DNA of 64,000 nucleotides from CAYLPJ01 sp964385465 (GTDB taxonomy: Bacteria; Planctomycetota; Phycisphaerae; SM23-33), in assembly GCA_964385465.1 (NCBI GenBank), contig CAYLPJ010000019.1, positions 1-64,000 of the forward strand. The letters are read 5' to 3'. The position numbers and the translations under genes were made by a program. Each line of letters opens with the position of its first letter. Within the stretch, counting starts at the first letter, position 1. Below, piece after piece: positions 44,379 through 53,745 of the stretch. Below the pieces are notes generated by a model that had not been told where the DNA came from, made no database searches, and was given only the letters and a program-made list of their open reading frames with translations.

Positions 44379-45608
44379 TCAATGCGTATTCTCCGCACTG
44401 GCCGCGGTTTCCGGGCGGGCGGGCCGGCGCACCCGGGCCACCAAGGTCTGAAGGCTCACGTAGCGGGGCACGTTCATGCACACGCAGTGCAGCAGGCCGT
44501 GGTGGGGGACCATCTCGTCGACGTTGATGCCCACGACCTTCCAGCCGGGCAGCAGGCGCCGGTAGAGGTCCATGGCCTCGGCCTCGAGGGACCGGGGCAC
44601 GTCGGAGAAGCTCGGCACCAGCAGCGTGCCGTTGGCGAAGACCACGTTCGTGTACGTCCGCCAGTGCCCGTCCTTGCGGGGCGGGGTGACGATCCGCTCG
44701 ACCCGCATCGGCCCGGCCGAGGTCCGCACGCCGGCGAGCATCTTCGCCGCCTCGTCCAGGACGGCGGCGTTGGCCGGCTCGGTGTTGGGGTCGCACTCGG
44801 CTACGACCGCCAGGTCCGCCGCCACGAACGTGGCGTACATGTCCACGTGCCCGGTGGGCTCGTCGGCCAGCGGCTGGGTGTACAGCCACCGCCGCACGCC
44901 GAGGTGCTCCCGCAGCGCCCGCCCGACGGGCCTCGGGTCGGCGGCGCCGCCGTTGCGGGCGAGGATCTTCACCGTGCTGAGGCACACGCCCTCGCCGTTG
45001 TGCAGCAGGTTGCCTCCCTCGTACCGAAGGGGCACCGCGCGGGTGGGCAGGCCCATGGCCCGGCCGAGAAGGTCCGGCACGCGGTTGTCGGAGTCCCGGC
45101 GGCTGTCGGGCGTGTGGAGCGTGTCGTATTCGGCGTCGGCGACGGCGACCGTGTCGTCGTCGAGGCGGACGAAGAAGGGCCCGTAGTCGCGGACCCACAT
45201 GCTGTTCATGGGCACGACGGTGAAGAAGACCGACGCGGTCGGCAGGTTGTGCTTGCGCAGCAATGCCCAGGACCGCCGGCCCTGGTCGGCGGTCTGGACC
45301 AGCGCGATGATCGGCATCCTCGGGCCGACCGCACGGACCACGTCCACCAGCAGCCGCGGGTAGAACTCGATGATCTCGTTGCAGCCGAGCAGCAGCGCCG
45401 CCTGTGGCGTGAACTCGCCCGGCTGGGGCAGGACGGCCACCGGGCCGGCGTCGACCTCTGTGCGGACCACGTCCGGCCGGCGGGGCTGCGGCGCCGGGCG
45501 GATCCGTACGGTGACCACGCCGTCGGCGGCCTGGCAGAGGCCGGCAAGCATCACGGATAGCGCAAACGCCCATCGCAGTGGGCCCGCGGTACGGCGGAGA
45601 TACGTCAA
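44379..45608 (-). CDS. Exported agmatine/peptidylarginine deiminase-fold protein, copy 2
   Basis: The 409-residue product has a signal peptide (about 8-27, cleavage near LCQA). The pentein domain matches copy 1: MWVRDYGPFF, EGGNLL, GHVDM and catalytic Cys375 in LLHCVCMNVP. Start TTG 45608 after GGAGG at 11 nt is the best, with no good ATG in frame. Copies 1 and 2 arose by duplication, but their N-terminal modules differ: anchor plus spacer in copy 1, cleavable signal in copy 2. Confidence 0.85.
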   Translation of the reverse strand: MTYLRRTAGPLRWAFALSVMLAGLCQAADGVVTVRIRPAPQPRRPDVVRTEVDAGPVAVLPQPGEFTPQAALLLGCNEIIEFYPRLLVDVVRAVGPRMPIIALVQTADQGRRSWALLRKHNLPTASVFFTVVPMNSMWVRDYGPFFVRLDDDTVAVADAEYDTLHTPDSRRDSDNRVPDLLGRAMGLPTRAVPLRYEGGNLLHNGEGVCLSTVKILARNGGAADPRPVGRALREHLGVRRWLYTQPLADEPTGHVDMYATFVAADLAVVAECDPNTEPANAAVLDEAAKMLAGVRTSAGPMRVERIVTPPRKDGHWRTYTNVVFANGTLLVPSFSDVPRSLEAEAMDLYRRLLPGWKVVGINVDEMVPHHGLLHCVCMNVPRYVSLQTLVARVRRPARPETAASAENTH

Positions 45609-45741
45609 GGTGTGTTCTGCCTCCTCATGGCGCGAGCCGGCGAGGGCCCCGCAGCCAAGGTTACTGCTACCAGTAGATTATACGCCCCCGCCCGAAAAGG
45701 TATCGGTCAAAACCCCGACGTGGTGAGGGAAAACGCGCCGC

Positions 45742-47187
45742 TCAGGGCGCCCCCGGCAGGTTCGGGTCCAGGTCGAAGACCAGGTCCGGCGAGCCGGAGG
45801 GGTCGAGCCGGCCGTTCGACAGCCGGACGCACCGCCCGCCGTCGTCCTTGCCGTTGCTGCCCACGCTGTACAGCACGGCCTTGTCCGGAGCGAAGGCGAC
45901 CGGCCGAGGCGGGGCGGCGAAGGGGTCGTCGGGCACGGCCGGGATGTACGTCGGCGCCAACTCGGCCAGCCCGCCCGGACGCTTGTCCCCGTGGTCGAGC
46001 CGGTGCAGCCGGACGGCGATGCCCGTCGCCGCCAGGCGGCGCAGCGCGACCGTGTGGTGGTGCAGTGCATAGGCCCGGTCGAACGTCGGCATGAGGGCGC
46101 CGGCGAGGCCGCCGAGGCGGTCGGTGCCTCTCGGCGCGCGGGCGAGGACGGCCCGGGCTTCCGGCAGCGAGTTCGCCTCGGCCGCCCGGACGTAGAAGCC
46201 CATCAGCTCCAGCACGACCGCCTGATCTTCGGCGAGCAGGCCGGGGGCCACTTGCAGCATGAGCCGGCGCACGCCGCCGGCCCCGGGCAGCGGCGCGATG
46301 GGCATTCGGCCCGTACGGATGCGCTCCAGCGTATCGTGGATGAAGCTCCGCTCTCCCATGATGTGGCGGGGGAACTCGGTGTCGGCGAGCAGGTCGGCGA
46401 TGAGGCCCTTGGCCGCGGCGGGGACAGCGGCGCGGTTTCCGTCGTATCGCACCCGCGGCAGGGCCTGCTCCAGCGTCTGCACGCACATCTCATCCAGCGA
46501 GGAGGAAACCACGTACGCGATCAGCGACGGCGCCGGACGAGACAGACGGCCGAGCGATTGCACGTCCCGTAGCGCCCGCAGGCCTTCCTCGCTCCGACCG
46601 GCCTCGATCGACGCCGCCGCACGCAGGCACAGCAGGCTGCCCAACATGCGAATCTCGTTGAGGTTCGGCAGGACGACGTAGACGGCCGGACGCGTGAAAT
46701 TCACGCCCCAGTCGGCGCCCTCGCAGCGTCCGGCCCGGCGGCAGAGCTCGAAGACCTCCTCGTGGCGGGCGAGGAACTCCCGGATCTCCTCGGCGCGGGT
46801 CGCGCGAAGGTTCGGGTCGGCCACAAGCTCGCTGACGATGTCCCCGACGTCCTCCTCGGCGCCTTCGCCCTCCGCGCCCCCGGCCGTCAGGAGGTTCGGG
46901 TCCACGCGCGTGTATACCGCGTACGCCCGGCGGTAGTAGGTGGCCGCGTTGTCGTTGGGGGCGAGCGGCTCGGGGGCGAAGTCCGCCCAGGCCAGCGGCT
47001 CGCCGCGTTGGCGAATCTCGCCGACGACCTTCGCCAGCCGATCCTCCGCCGCCCGGATCTGCCACCAGTACCACCCCGCGATCGCGCCGACGAGCACCCC
47101 CAGCACCACGACGACGCGAACCGTCCACCGCCAGGCGCTGCTGCTGCGGCCGCGGCGCGGCGCTCCGTTTGAGTCCCGCTCGTCCAT
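45742..47187 (-). CDS. Membrane-anchored protein with pilin-like C-terminal segment
   Basis: No named family. The 481-residue product has one N-terminal helix (about 22-42) and an extended helical domain rich in Ala, Arg and Leu. The C-terminal 60 residues carry VLYSVGSNGKDDGG, a motif common at the ends of planctomycete pseudopilin-like and H-x9-DG proteins. Function unknown. ATG 47187 lies 15 nt after the FAD oxidoreductase stop on the same strand, so the two may be co-transcribed. Confidence 0.62.
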   Translation of the reverse strand: MDERDSNGAPRRGRSSSAWRWTVRVVVVLGVLVGAIAGWYWWQIRAAEDRLAKVVGEIRQRGEPLAWADFAPEPLAPNDNAATYYRRAYAVYTRVDPNLLTAGGAEGEGAEEDVGDIVSELVADPNLRATRAEEIREFLARHEEVFELCRRAGRCEGADWGVNFTRPAVYVVLPNLNEIRMLGSLLCLRAAASIEAGRSEEGLRALRDVQSLGRLSRPAPSLIAYVVSSSLDEMCVQTLEQALPRVRYDGNRAAVPAAAKGLIADLLADTEFPRHIMGERSFIHDTLERIRTGRMPIAPLPGAGGVRRLMLQVAPGLLAEDQAVVLELMGFYVRAAEANSLPEARAVLARAPRGTDRLGGLAGALMPTFDRAYALHHHTVALRRLAATGIAVRLHRLDHGDKRPGGLAELAPTYIPAVPDDPFAAPPRPVAFAPDKAVLYSVGSNGKDDGGRCVRLSNGRLDPSGSPDLVFDLDPNLPGAP

Positions 47188-47201
47188 GATCCAAGCCTCC
47201 C

Positions 47202-48560
47202 TCAGTCCGTGCCGCGCCCCTCGTTGGCGGCGGCGACGTCTTCTTCGGTGCAGATGGCTCCGTCGGCGCGGAGTCGGGCCTGGAGGGCGCCCGGCTCGAG
47301 GGCGCGGGGGGCGACGTCGTCGGCGAGGCTCATCGCCGCGGCCGTGCCCGCGGCCTGGCCGAGGGCGGCGCACTGCGGCATCACGCGGGTCGAGCCGAGG
47401 GCGCGGTGCGTGACGCTGATGCACCGCCCGGCCACCAGGAGGTTGTCCACGCCGGTGGGCAGGAGGCTGCGGTAGGGGAGCTGGTAGCGGAAGCCCTTCT
47501 CCGGCCGGTAGGTCTCCGCGTCCATGCCGGGCCCGGTGCAGTTGTGCACGTCGATGAAGAACGAGCCGTAGCAGATGCTGTCGTCCCAGTCCCGGCGGTG
47601 GAGGATGTCCTCGTCGGTGACGACGGCCTCGCCGACGATCCGCCGGCTCTCCCGCGTGCCGATCAGCGCCGCCGTGGAGATCAGGTAGCAGTCCTCCATG
47701 CCGGGGACGTACTTGCGGAAGACGGGGATCATGTGGAAGGCCTGCCGCCGGCCCTCGATGGTAGCCGCGGTGATGGAGGCGGCGTCGGTGCAGTCGCAGC
47801 CGACGATATGCGTGAAGTTGACGCCGACCTGGTCCGGGCGTGTGGGCGTCCACCACCAGCCCATGATCTGGGACTGGAAGGGCTCCATGTCGCCTGCGTC
47901 CTGGGCGGCCTTCCAGACGTGCTCGAGCTGGTAGCTGCTCCCGCGGAACTCGGCGACGCGGTCCCAGTTGACGCCGCCGATGGTGAACATGAGCGTGGCG
48001 GGCTGACAGGCGCCGTCGCCGGGTCGGCCCTTCTCGAACGGGGCGCCGGCGCGGGCGGCGACGTCGGCGTCGCCGGTGGCGTCCACCACGCGCCGGGCCC
48101 GCACCGCCTGCGTGCCGGACTTGTTCTGGATGACGGCGCCGACGATGCGCCCGTCCTCGACGATCGCGTCGGCGAACTGGGTGTAGTAGAGCACGTCCAG
48201 CCCCGCCTCGGCGGCGAGCTGCTCCAGGGCCAGCTTCATGGCGTCGAGCTCGAAGTCGACGCTGCCCCCCTTCCACACGCCGTAGCCGGCCCGGACCACG
48301 CGGTCGGCCATCTCGTGGGGGACGCCCTTGACGATCAGCTCCTCGCTGCCCCAGGAGGTGTAGAGGCACAGGTGGTTGTGCCCGCCCGCGGTGGCGATCC
48401 CGCCCATGCAGCTCATCTGCTCGATCAGCAGCGTCCTCGCGCCGCTCCGCGCGGCCGCGAGGGCCGCACAGAACCCCGCGGGCCCGCCCCCGCAGACGAG
48501 GACGTCCACGTCGTCGTACACCGGCAGCTCGCGTGCCGGCCAGGCGATCGTCCTGGTCAC
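47202..48560 (-). CDS. FAD-dependent oxidoreductase
   Basis: The 452-residue product starts with a Rossmann FAD site, VLVCGGGPAGFCAALAAARSG near residues 20-40. It continues with ARRVVDATGDADVAARAGAPF near 160-180 and the C-terminal FAD loop LLVAGRCISVTHRALGS. It matches the PF12831-type oxidoreductases common in planctomycetes, close to sugar-processing genes. The GTG start 48560 has AAGGAGCAG upstream. Substrate unknown. Confidence 0.9.
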   Translation of the reverse strand: MTRTIAWPARELPVYDDVDVLVCGGGPAGFCAALAAARSGARTLLIEQMSCMGGIATAGGHNHLCLYTSWGSEELIVKGVPHEMADRVVRAGYGVWKGGSVDFELDAMKLALEQLAAEAGLDVLYYTQFADAIVEDGRIVGAVIQNKSGTQAVRARRVVDATGDADVAARAGAPFEKGRPGDGACQPATLMFTIGGVNWDRVAEFRGSSYQLEHVWKAAQDAGDMEPFQSQIMGWWWTPTRPDQVGVNFTHIVGCDCTDAASITAATIEGRRQAFHMIPVFRKYVPGMEDCYLISTAALIGTRESRRIVGEAVVTDEDILHRRDWDDSICYGSFFIDVHNCTGPGMDAETYRPEKGFRYQLPYRSLLPTGVDNLLVAGRCISVTHRALGSTRVMPQCAALGQAAGTAAAMSLADDVAPRALEPGALQARLRADGAICTEEDVAAANEGRGTD

Positions 48561-48869
48561 TGGCTGCTCCTTCCGGATCGTTGGTCAGCGGCGCAGAATA
48601 TCGCGGGGACTCACGGGATGCACGGGATTCCGATCGATTGTCTCGAGGGATCCGCCCCGTTGATCCGCGGCGGTTGCCTTCGGCCCCATCGGCATCCCCT
48701 GCATTCCTGCCAAGCGGCCTGAAATGAGTTCGTTGCGGTTCCTGCGCCGGACCCGGTTCGTCCGGCAAGGCGGCCGAAGCAGGCGATGCCGTAGCATCGC
48801 CGATGCAGGCCAACGCGGCCAGGCGGGCCGGGGACCGGCAGGAACGCAACATGACGTATCTGGGGCCGC
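48561..48869. other. 309-nt intergenic stretch
   Basis: No gene recognised. It holds a perfect 7-bp hairpin GCGATGC / GCATCGC with a CGTA tetraloop (48783-48800), lying 69 nt upstream of the FAD gene's upstream neighbour in minus-strand order (that is, between the URO-D-like stop and the FAD start). It could end the URO-D-like transcript but has no T run. Confidence 0.5.
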
Positions 48870-49904
48870 TTAGACCGCCCGGCCGACGAGCCCGGGCTGG
48901 GCGCGGATGACGTCCATCATGGCGGCGAGGTTTTCCGGCGGGACGTCGGCGGGGACGCTGTGGGAGGGGCTGAAGATGTACCCCCCGTCGGCGCCGGCGG
49001 CCAGGAGGGCGGCGGTCGCGTCGCGGACATCCCGCTCGGTGCCGAACGGCAGCGTCTTCTGCACGCTCATCCCGCCGTGGAACGCGAGCCGCCCGTGGTA
49101 GGCCCGCCTGATCGCGAAGACGTCCATCACCTCCGGCTGGAACGGGTTGAAGCAGTTCAGGCCGATCTCGACGAGATCGTCGAACAGTGAATCCACGCGT
49201 CCGCATGAATGCATAAACACTTTCTTGCCGGCCTCGCGGACCGGCGCGAACATCCGCGCAAGGCGCGGCTTGAAGAAGTGCCTCCAGTGCTCGGCGCCCA
49301 TGATCAGCCCGGTCTGCATGCCGTAGTCGTCGCCGAAGTACACCGCGTCCACCCCGAGCCCGAGCCCCCGGCGGACCTGCACGAGGTTGTGCTCGACGAT
49401 CTCGTCCAGCAGGCGCTCGACGAACTCGGGACGCTCGACCATGTCCATTAGCAGCGCGTCCATGCCCCGCATCGTCCACGCCCGCTCGTAGAGCGAGAAG
49501 CCGACCTGGTAGACGCTGAACCGGTCGGCGCCGGCGGCGAGGCGCTCGGCCAGGCCGGCGTACCAGGCGTCGTCGTCGGCGTCCGGCCAGGTGTAGGCGT
49601 CCAGGTCCTCCGGGCGGCGGATGGGCCACGACACCGGCGTGCCGATGTCCTTGTCCACGCTGCGGTCCCAGACCACGCCGTAGACGTCCCGCACGCGGTC
49701 GGGGCCCGCCGGCGTGAACCGCCCGATGGCCGAGCCGAGGCTCAACAGGTGCGGCCGGAGGAAGTCGTCCAGGTCGTCGGCGGCGAGGTGCTCGCGGAGG
49801 CGCGCGGCGCATTGCTGCGTGGGGCTCCAGGACCAGGGCACGTACGGCGGGGGGCGGAACTCCAGGGCCTCGACCACCACGTCGCGGCGGGTCGGTTGGG
49901 GCAT
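48870..49904 (-). CDS. Uroporphyrinogen-decarboxylase-like protein, second copy
   Basis: The 344-residue product has a URO-D-type TIM barrel: PFQPEVMDV near the C-terminal half, a zinc-like FMHSCGRVDSL, and LAFHGGMSVQKTLPFG. These are more like the MtaA/CmuA or corrinoid methyltransferase side than HemE. It shares only the broad fold with the protein at 40546. It lies upstream of the FAD gene and downstream of GH130 on the same strand, suggesting a joint catabolic operon. Confidence 0.8.
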   Translation of the reverse strand: MPQPTRRDVVVEALEFRPPPYVPWSWSPTQQCAARLREHLAADDLDDFLRPHLLSLGSAIGRFTPAGPDRVRDVYGVVWDRSVDKDIGTPVSWPIRRPEDLDAYTWPDADDDAWYAGLAERLAAGADRFSVYQVGFSLYERAWTMRGMDALLMDMVERPEFVERLLDEIVEHNLVQVRRGLGLGVDAVYFGDDYGMQTGLIMGAEHWRHFFKPRLARMFAPVREAGKKVFMHSCGRVDSLFDDLVEIGLNCFNPFQPEVMDVFAIRRAYHGRLAFHGGMSVQKTLPFGTERDVRDATAALLAAGADGGYIFSPSHSVPADVPPENLAAMMDVIRAQPGLVGRAV

Positions 49905-49996
49905 CGGTCACTCCCTCGGCCGGGGCCAGGCCCCGGCGGACTTCGGTCGCCGCCACGAGGCTGGCGGGCACGCCCGCCGGCCACGAGCCCGCAGCG

Positions 49997-51040
49997 TCAG
50001 GCGTTCTTCGCCGCGGCGATCATCTCCTCGACGGTCGTGACGGCCGCGGCGCAGATGCTGTCGGCGGCGCCGTAGTAGACGGTCAGCCGGCCGTCATCCT
50101 CGGCGATCAGCCCGTTGGAGAACACGCAGTTCCCGTAGACGCCGTCGATCTCGTAGTCCGCCTCGGGCTCGAAGACGCACGCCTTGCCGCGGGTGAGAAT
50201 CCGCTCGGGGTGCTCGGGGTCGCTGAGCATGGCCCCGAGGTGGTAGCGCCCGGCGGCGTCGGCGGCGTGGTAGATGTCCAGCCAGCCCTCGTCGGTGCGG
50301 ATCGGCGGGGCGCCCGCGCCGACGCGCTCGCCCTCCCACGTATCCGGCGTGGGCGCCAGGGTCATCTCGTGGCGGCCCCAACTGAGCAGGTCCGGCGAGT
50401 AGGCCGTCCAGATGCACGCGGGATTGAACTCGCTCTTGTACGGGCGGTGCCGGCAGACGTACAGGTCCCGCACCTTCTCGGGGAACAGACAGACGTCCTT
50501 CTGGTACGGCGGGAACACGATGCCCATTCGCTCGAACCGCCGGAAGTCCTCCGTGACCGCCATCGCGACCGTCACGCCGCGCTGCGACACGGCCGTGTAG
50601 GTGACGTAGTACCGCCCGTCGATGAACGTGACGCGCGGGTCCTCGCATCCGTAGGCCTCGTAGGGCGTGGTGGGGTAGAGGGCCGGGGCGTCGTCGAAGG
50701 TGAAGTTCACGCCGTCGGAGCTGCGGGCGATGCGGATGTGGGACATGCTCGACAGCAGCATCCGCCCGCGGAGGAAGTAGCCCCGCCCGTCGGTGACCTC
50801 CAGGTCCGGGTGGTCGGTGCGGATGCCGTCCACGAACGTCTCGCCCGTCTCGGCGTCGTAGTAGACGTAGCGGACGAAGCCCTCCTCCTCCGGCGCCCGC
50901 TCGCCGACGCGGACCAGCAGCAGCGTCTCGCCCTGGTAGCGGACGGCGCCGGGGTTGAGCGTGCAGTAGATCTCAAGGTCCGCCCGCGTGGGCTTCAGGT
51001 CCGCGGGAGTCAGCAGCGGGTTGGCGTCGAGTCGTTTCAT
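49997..51040 (-). CDS. Glycoside hydrolase family 130-like enzyme
   Basis: GH130 enzymes phosphorolyse or hydrolyse beta-mannosides. The 347-residue product has a five-bladed propeller look: NPLLTPADLKP at the N-terminus, RGRMLLSS, GCEDPRVTFID with the catalytic Asp of the family, PACIWTAYSPDLLSWG and GAGAPPIRTDEGW. The protein lacks a signal peptide, so the substrate is cytoplasmic. No clear Shine-Dalgarno site precedes ATG 51040, and the -10 box lies just upstream. Confidence 0.88.
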   Translation of the reverse strand: MKRLDANPLLTPADLKPTRADLEIYCTLNPGAVRYQGETLLLVRVGERAPEEEGFVRYVYYDAETGETFVDGIRTDHPDLEVTDGRGYFLRGRMLLSSMSHIRIARSSDGVNFTFDDAPALYPTTPYEAYGCEDPRVTFIDGRYYVTYTAVSQRGVTVAMAVTEDFRRFERMGIVFPPYQKDVCLFPEKVRDLYVCRHRPYKSEFNPACIWTAYSPDLLSWGRHEMTLAPTPDTWEGERVGAGAPPIRTDEGWLDIYHAADAAGRYHLGAMLSDPEHPERILTRGKACVFEPEADYEIDGVYGNCVFSNGLIAEDDGRLTVYYGAADSICAAAVTTVEEMIAAAKNA

Positions 51041-51047
51041 GGGGTGA

Positions 51048-51053
51048 ATTATA
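51048..51053 (-). promoter_or_regulatory. Perfect TATAAT -10 box of the GH130 gene
   Basis: TATAAT on the minus strand (51053-51048) ends 7 nt before the ATG (51040). With normal geometry the start of transcription would be at or next to the ATG, giving a leaderless mRNA. The -35 box (TACCGG) is weak. Absence of a ribosome-binding site supports the idea. Confidence 0.48.
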
Positions 51054-51137
51054 GCGGCGACCGGCCGGGTCCGGTAGGGCAGGCTCCTGCATGGACGCCA
51101 CGGTTGGCGCTTGATGAATCCCCGGATCGTGGTAGGA

Positions 51138-51143
51138 TATACT
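51138..51143 (+). promoter_or_regulatory. Possible -10 box upstream of the LamG/PEP-CTERM gene
   Basis: TATACT (51138-51143) about 125 nt before the gene. The best -35-like box, TTGATG, lies 21 nt upstream, which is too far for a normal promoter, so the match is weak. Confidence 0.3.
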
Positions 51144-51267
51144 CCGTGCCCGCGGGGGGGCGTCGGGCGACCGGGACTGTAGTGGGCGGCCCGGGCGCCG
51201 AAGCGAGGCCCTTCCGTTCCGCGGGCGTTTCCGAGGAGCCATCGGCCGTCTGCAAGGAGGACATCCC

Positions 51268-53334
51268 ATGTCTCGTTCGATCGGCGGAATGACCGTGTGC
51301 GCGGTGGTCTGCGCGCTGGCGGCGGCGGTGCCGGCTCGTGCGGCGGAGACCGTCGAGGGCGACTGGCGGTTCGGCGAGAACGGCGGGCAGGTGCTGTTCG
51401 ACGCCACGGCGAACGACAACGACCTGATTCGCGGCTCGACGGCGGCCGGCGACGTCCACGATCCGGGCTGGTCGTCGGACACGCCCCAGCCGGCGGGGGG
51501 CAACTACTCGCTGAGCCTGGACGGCACGAACGACTTCGCGCACCTGCCCTCGCTGCCGGCCTCGCTGAAGCCGACCGACGAATTCACCCTGGCTTCGTGG
51601 GTCAAGCTGCACTCGCTGGACCTCGGGGACCAGGACGTGGTGATCGCGTCGATCGAGGGCTGGGGAGAAAGCGGCGGCTACCAGCTTCTTTTCGGCGGGG
51701 GGGACACGCCCGGCGCGGTCATGTTCTACCGCGACGCGTCCTTCACGGACCGCGCCATCTCCGTGCCGCTCTCGCAGGTCGGCTGGGAGGCAGACACCTG
51801 GTACCACTTGGCCGGCACGTACGCCGACGCCGGCTCCGACGCGGACTTGGAGTTGTACGTGGACGGCAGGCTGGTTCAGAGCGGGCGGCGGACGGGGAAC
51901 ATCAGCTACGGCAATACCGACAGCTTCCACGTGGGCACCAACTACGACGGCGCCGGCGGGATCAACATCCTCGACCGGGAGTTGAACGGCAAGCTGGACG
52001 CCACGCAGGTCTGGGACGGCCGGCTCGAGCCCGGCGAGGTCCGCGACCTGGCGCAGATCACGCAGTCGTGGACGTCGGGCGTCAGCGGCGTCCTGACTGA
52101 CAAGGCGCGGTGGCAGATCGCCAAGGTCCCGGCCTACGCGTCCAACCTCCGTCTGCCGGCCCACGGGGCCGACTACACCGTCGCAGTGACCCAGCCCTGC
52201 GAGGTGTACAGCCTGACGGTGCAGAACCGCGCGACGGCAAGGCTCGATGGGAATGGACTGAGCGTGGGCAAGGACACGGATATCCAGCCCGGCGGGACGC
52301 TGCACGTCGACGGGGCCACGTACGCCCAGGCGGCCGGGACCGTCCTCGACGTCGGTGGCACGTTGCGACTGACCGGCGGAGAGGTCGATGCCAACGTGAC
52401 CGTCCAGCCCGGGGGGATGGTGGTCGGCAGCGGGTCGGTGACCAACAGTCACACCACCGGGCGGACCGAGAACCACGGGCAGCTCGTTGCCGAGGGCGGC
52501 GGCTTGACCGTCTACGGCACGACGGTCAATCACGGGCGAATCGGAACGGACGGCAACGGGATTGCGTTCTCCACGCTGGACAACCGCGCCGACGGGCTGG
52601 TGGAGGCGCGCGGCGGGCTCGCGGCCGGGTCGATCGTCAACGAGGGCACGGTGAACGTGCGGGACGACGGGGTCCGCAGTCGGCTGACGCTCAAGGGCAG
52701 CATGTCCGGCGGGGGGCGGTTTGGCCTGGAGGGCGTCTCGGCCGCCATCTCCGGGGATCTGGCCCTGACCGAGACGGGGTGCCTGGACGACTACGGCACG
52801 GAAGGGCAGATCACCGTCCGGGGGCACGTGCAGAAGCTCGCCGGCGCGGCGGATGCCTTCGATGCCGATCAGATCGCCCTGACGGTGTGCGACTCGCTGA
52901 TGGTCAAGCTGCCCGGCCCGCACCAGTTCGACTGGCGGGCGGAGGACCGCGGCGCGGTCGAGGAAGGGATGCCCGACAACCTCGCCCTGGGTGAGTTGAT
53001 CTTCGGCGAGGGGAAGGGCCCCATCAAGAAGGGCCTGGAGCCACTCGAGGCCCCGGCGGGCCCGACGAAGGACGAGTACAACTACAAGCTGACGCCCGAG
53101 ACGATCGTCTACACCTACGGGCTGGTGATATCGAGCGACGCGGCGGTCGATCTCGGCGGGGCGACCATCTACTACGTCGAGGACGGCTTCGAGATCAACG
53201 GCATCCCGGGCACGGGGTTCTATGACTCGGGCACCTGGGCCAACGGCCGGATCCTCCCCATCCCCGAGCCGGCGACGCTGGCGCTGCTGGCCTTCTGGTC
53301 GGCCGCGTGCCTGGCGGGACGCCGGCGCCGGTAA
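51268..53334 (+). CDS. Secreted LamG-domain protein with PEP-CTERM sorting signal
   Basis: The 688-residue product has a signal peptide (about 5-23, cleavage after ARA). A LamG/concanavalin-like domain follows (about 28-250), with NYSLSLDGTNDFAHLP and a carbohydrate-binding-like core. Then comes a long stretch of short beta repeats, reminiscent of autotransporter or RHS-type solenoids (LDVGGTLRLTGGEV style turns). The C-terminus is PIPEPATLALLAFW plus hydrophobic helix and RRRR, the PEP-CTERM signal for exosortase processing. AAGGAGG precedes the ATG. Function unknown; surface display is inferred. Confidence 0.85.
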   Translation: MSRSIGGMTVCAVVCALAAAVPARAAETVEGDWRFGENGGQVLFDATANDNDLIRGSTAAGDVHDPGWSSDTPQPAGGNYSLSLDGTNDFAHLPSLPASLKPTDEFTLASWVKLHSLDLGDQDVVIASIEGWGESGGYQLLFGGGDTPGAVMFYRDASFTDRAISVPLSQVGWEADTWYHLAGTYADAGSDADLELYVDGRLVQSGRRTGNISYGNTDSFHVGTNYDGAGGINILDRELNGKLDATQVWDGRLEPGEVRDLAQITQSWTSGVSGVLTDKARWQIAKVPAYASNLRLPAHGADYTVAVTQPCEVYSLTVQNRATARLDGNGLSVGKDTDIQPGGTLHVDGATYAQAAGTVLDVGGTLRLTGGEVDANVTVQPGGMVVGSGSVTNSHTTGRTENHGQLVAEGGGLTVYGTTVNHGRIGTDGNGIAFSTLDNRADGLVEARGGLAAGSIVNEGTVNVRDDGVRSRLTLKGSMSGGGRFGLEGVSAAISGDLALTETGCLDDYGTEGQITVRGHVQKLAGAADAFDADQIALTVCDSLMVKLPGPHQFDWRAEDRGAVEEGMPDNLALGELIFGEGKGPIKKGLEPLEAPAGPTKDEYNYKLTPETIVYTYGLVISSDAAVDLGGATIYYVEDGFEINGIPGTGFYDSGTWANGRILPIPEPATLALLAFWSAACLAGRRRR

Positions 53335-53745
53335 GCGCGCCAACGGTCTCCGGCGCCGCGACGATCCGCCCTTCGAACGCGGCCTCGGGCTTCTGCGAGC
53401 GGCGCGCGGGCGACTTCCTCTCCACGCCCGTCCTCGGGGCTCCCGTCCGGGCAGGCCCGATCCCCCCGGCTCCGTTCCGCACGATTCGCGAATCCCCCTC
53501 AAGGGTTTCCCCTCGCCCGGACGATAGGGAAGGATACGTGCCGTTGTACGCGGCCGGGCGCGACCGCGCGCCGATTGACAGACATGACGAGCAGGGACGG
53601 CGCAAAAAAGTCTCTTCGGCCGGTTCGGCGGTCACGGACGCAAGCGATAGCCCCCCGAAGGCCGGTCGGCCCCAAGGACTTGGGGCGTCTGGTGGCAGGA
53701 TGCACGCGTCTCCAGGAGAAATCGGGATTTGGTCGTGTTTTTTTC

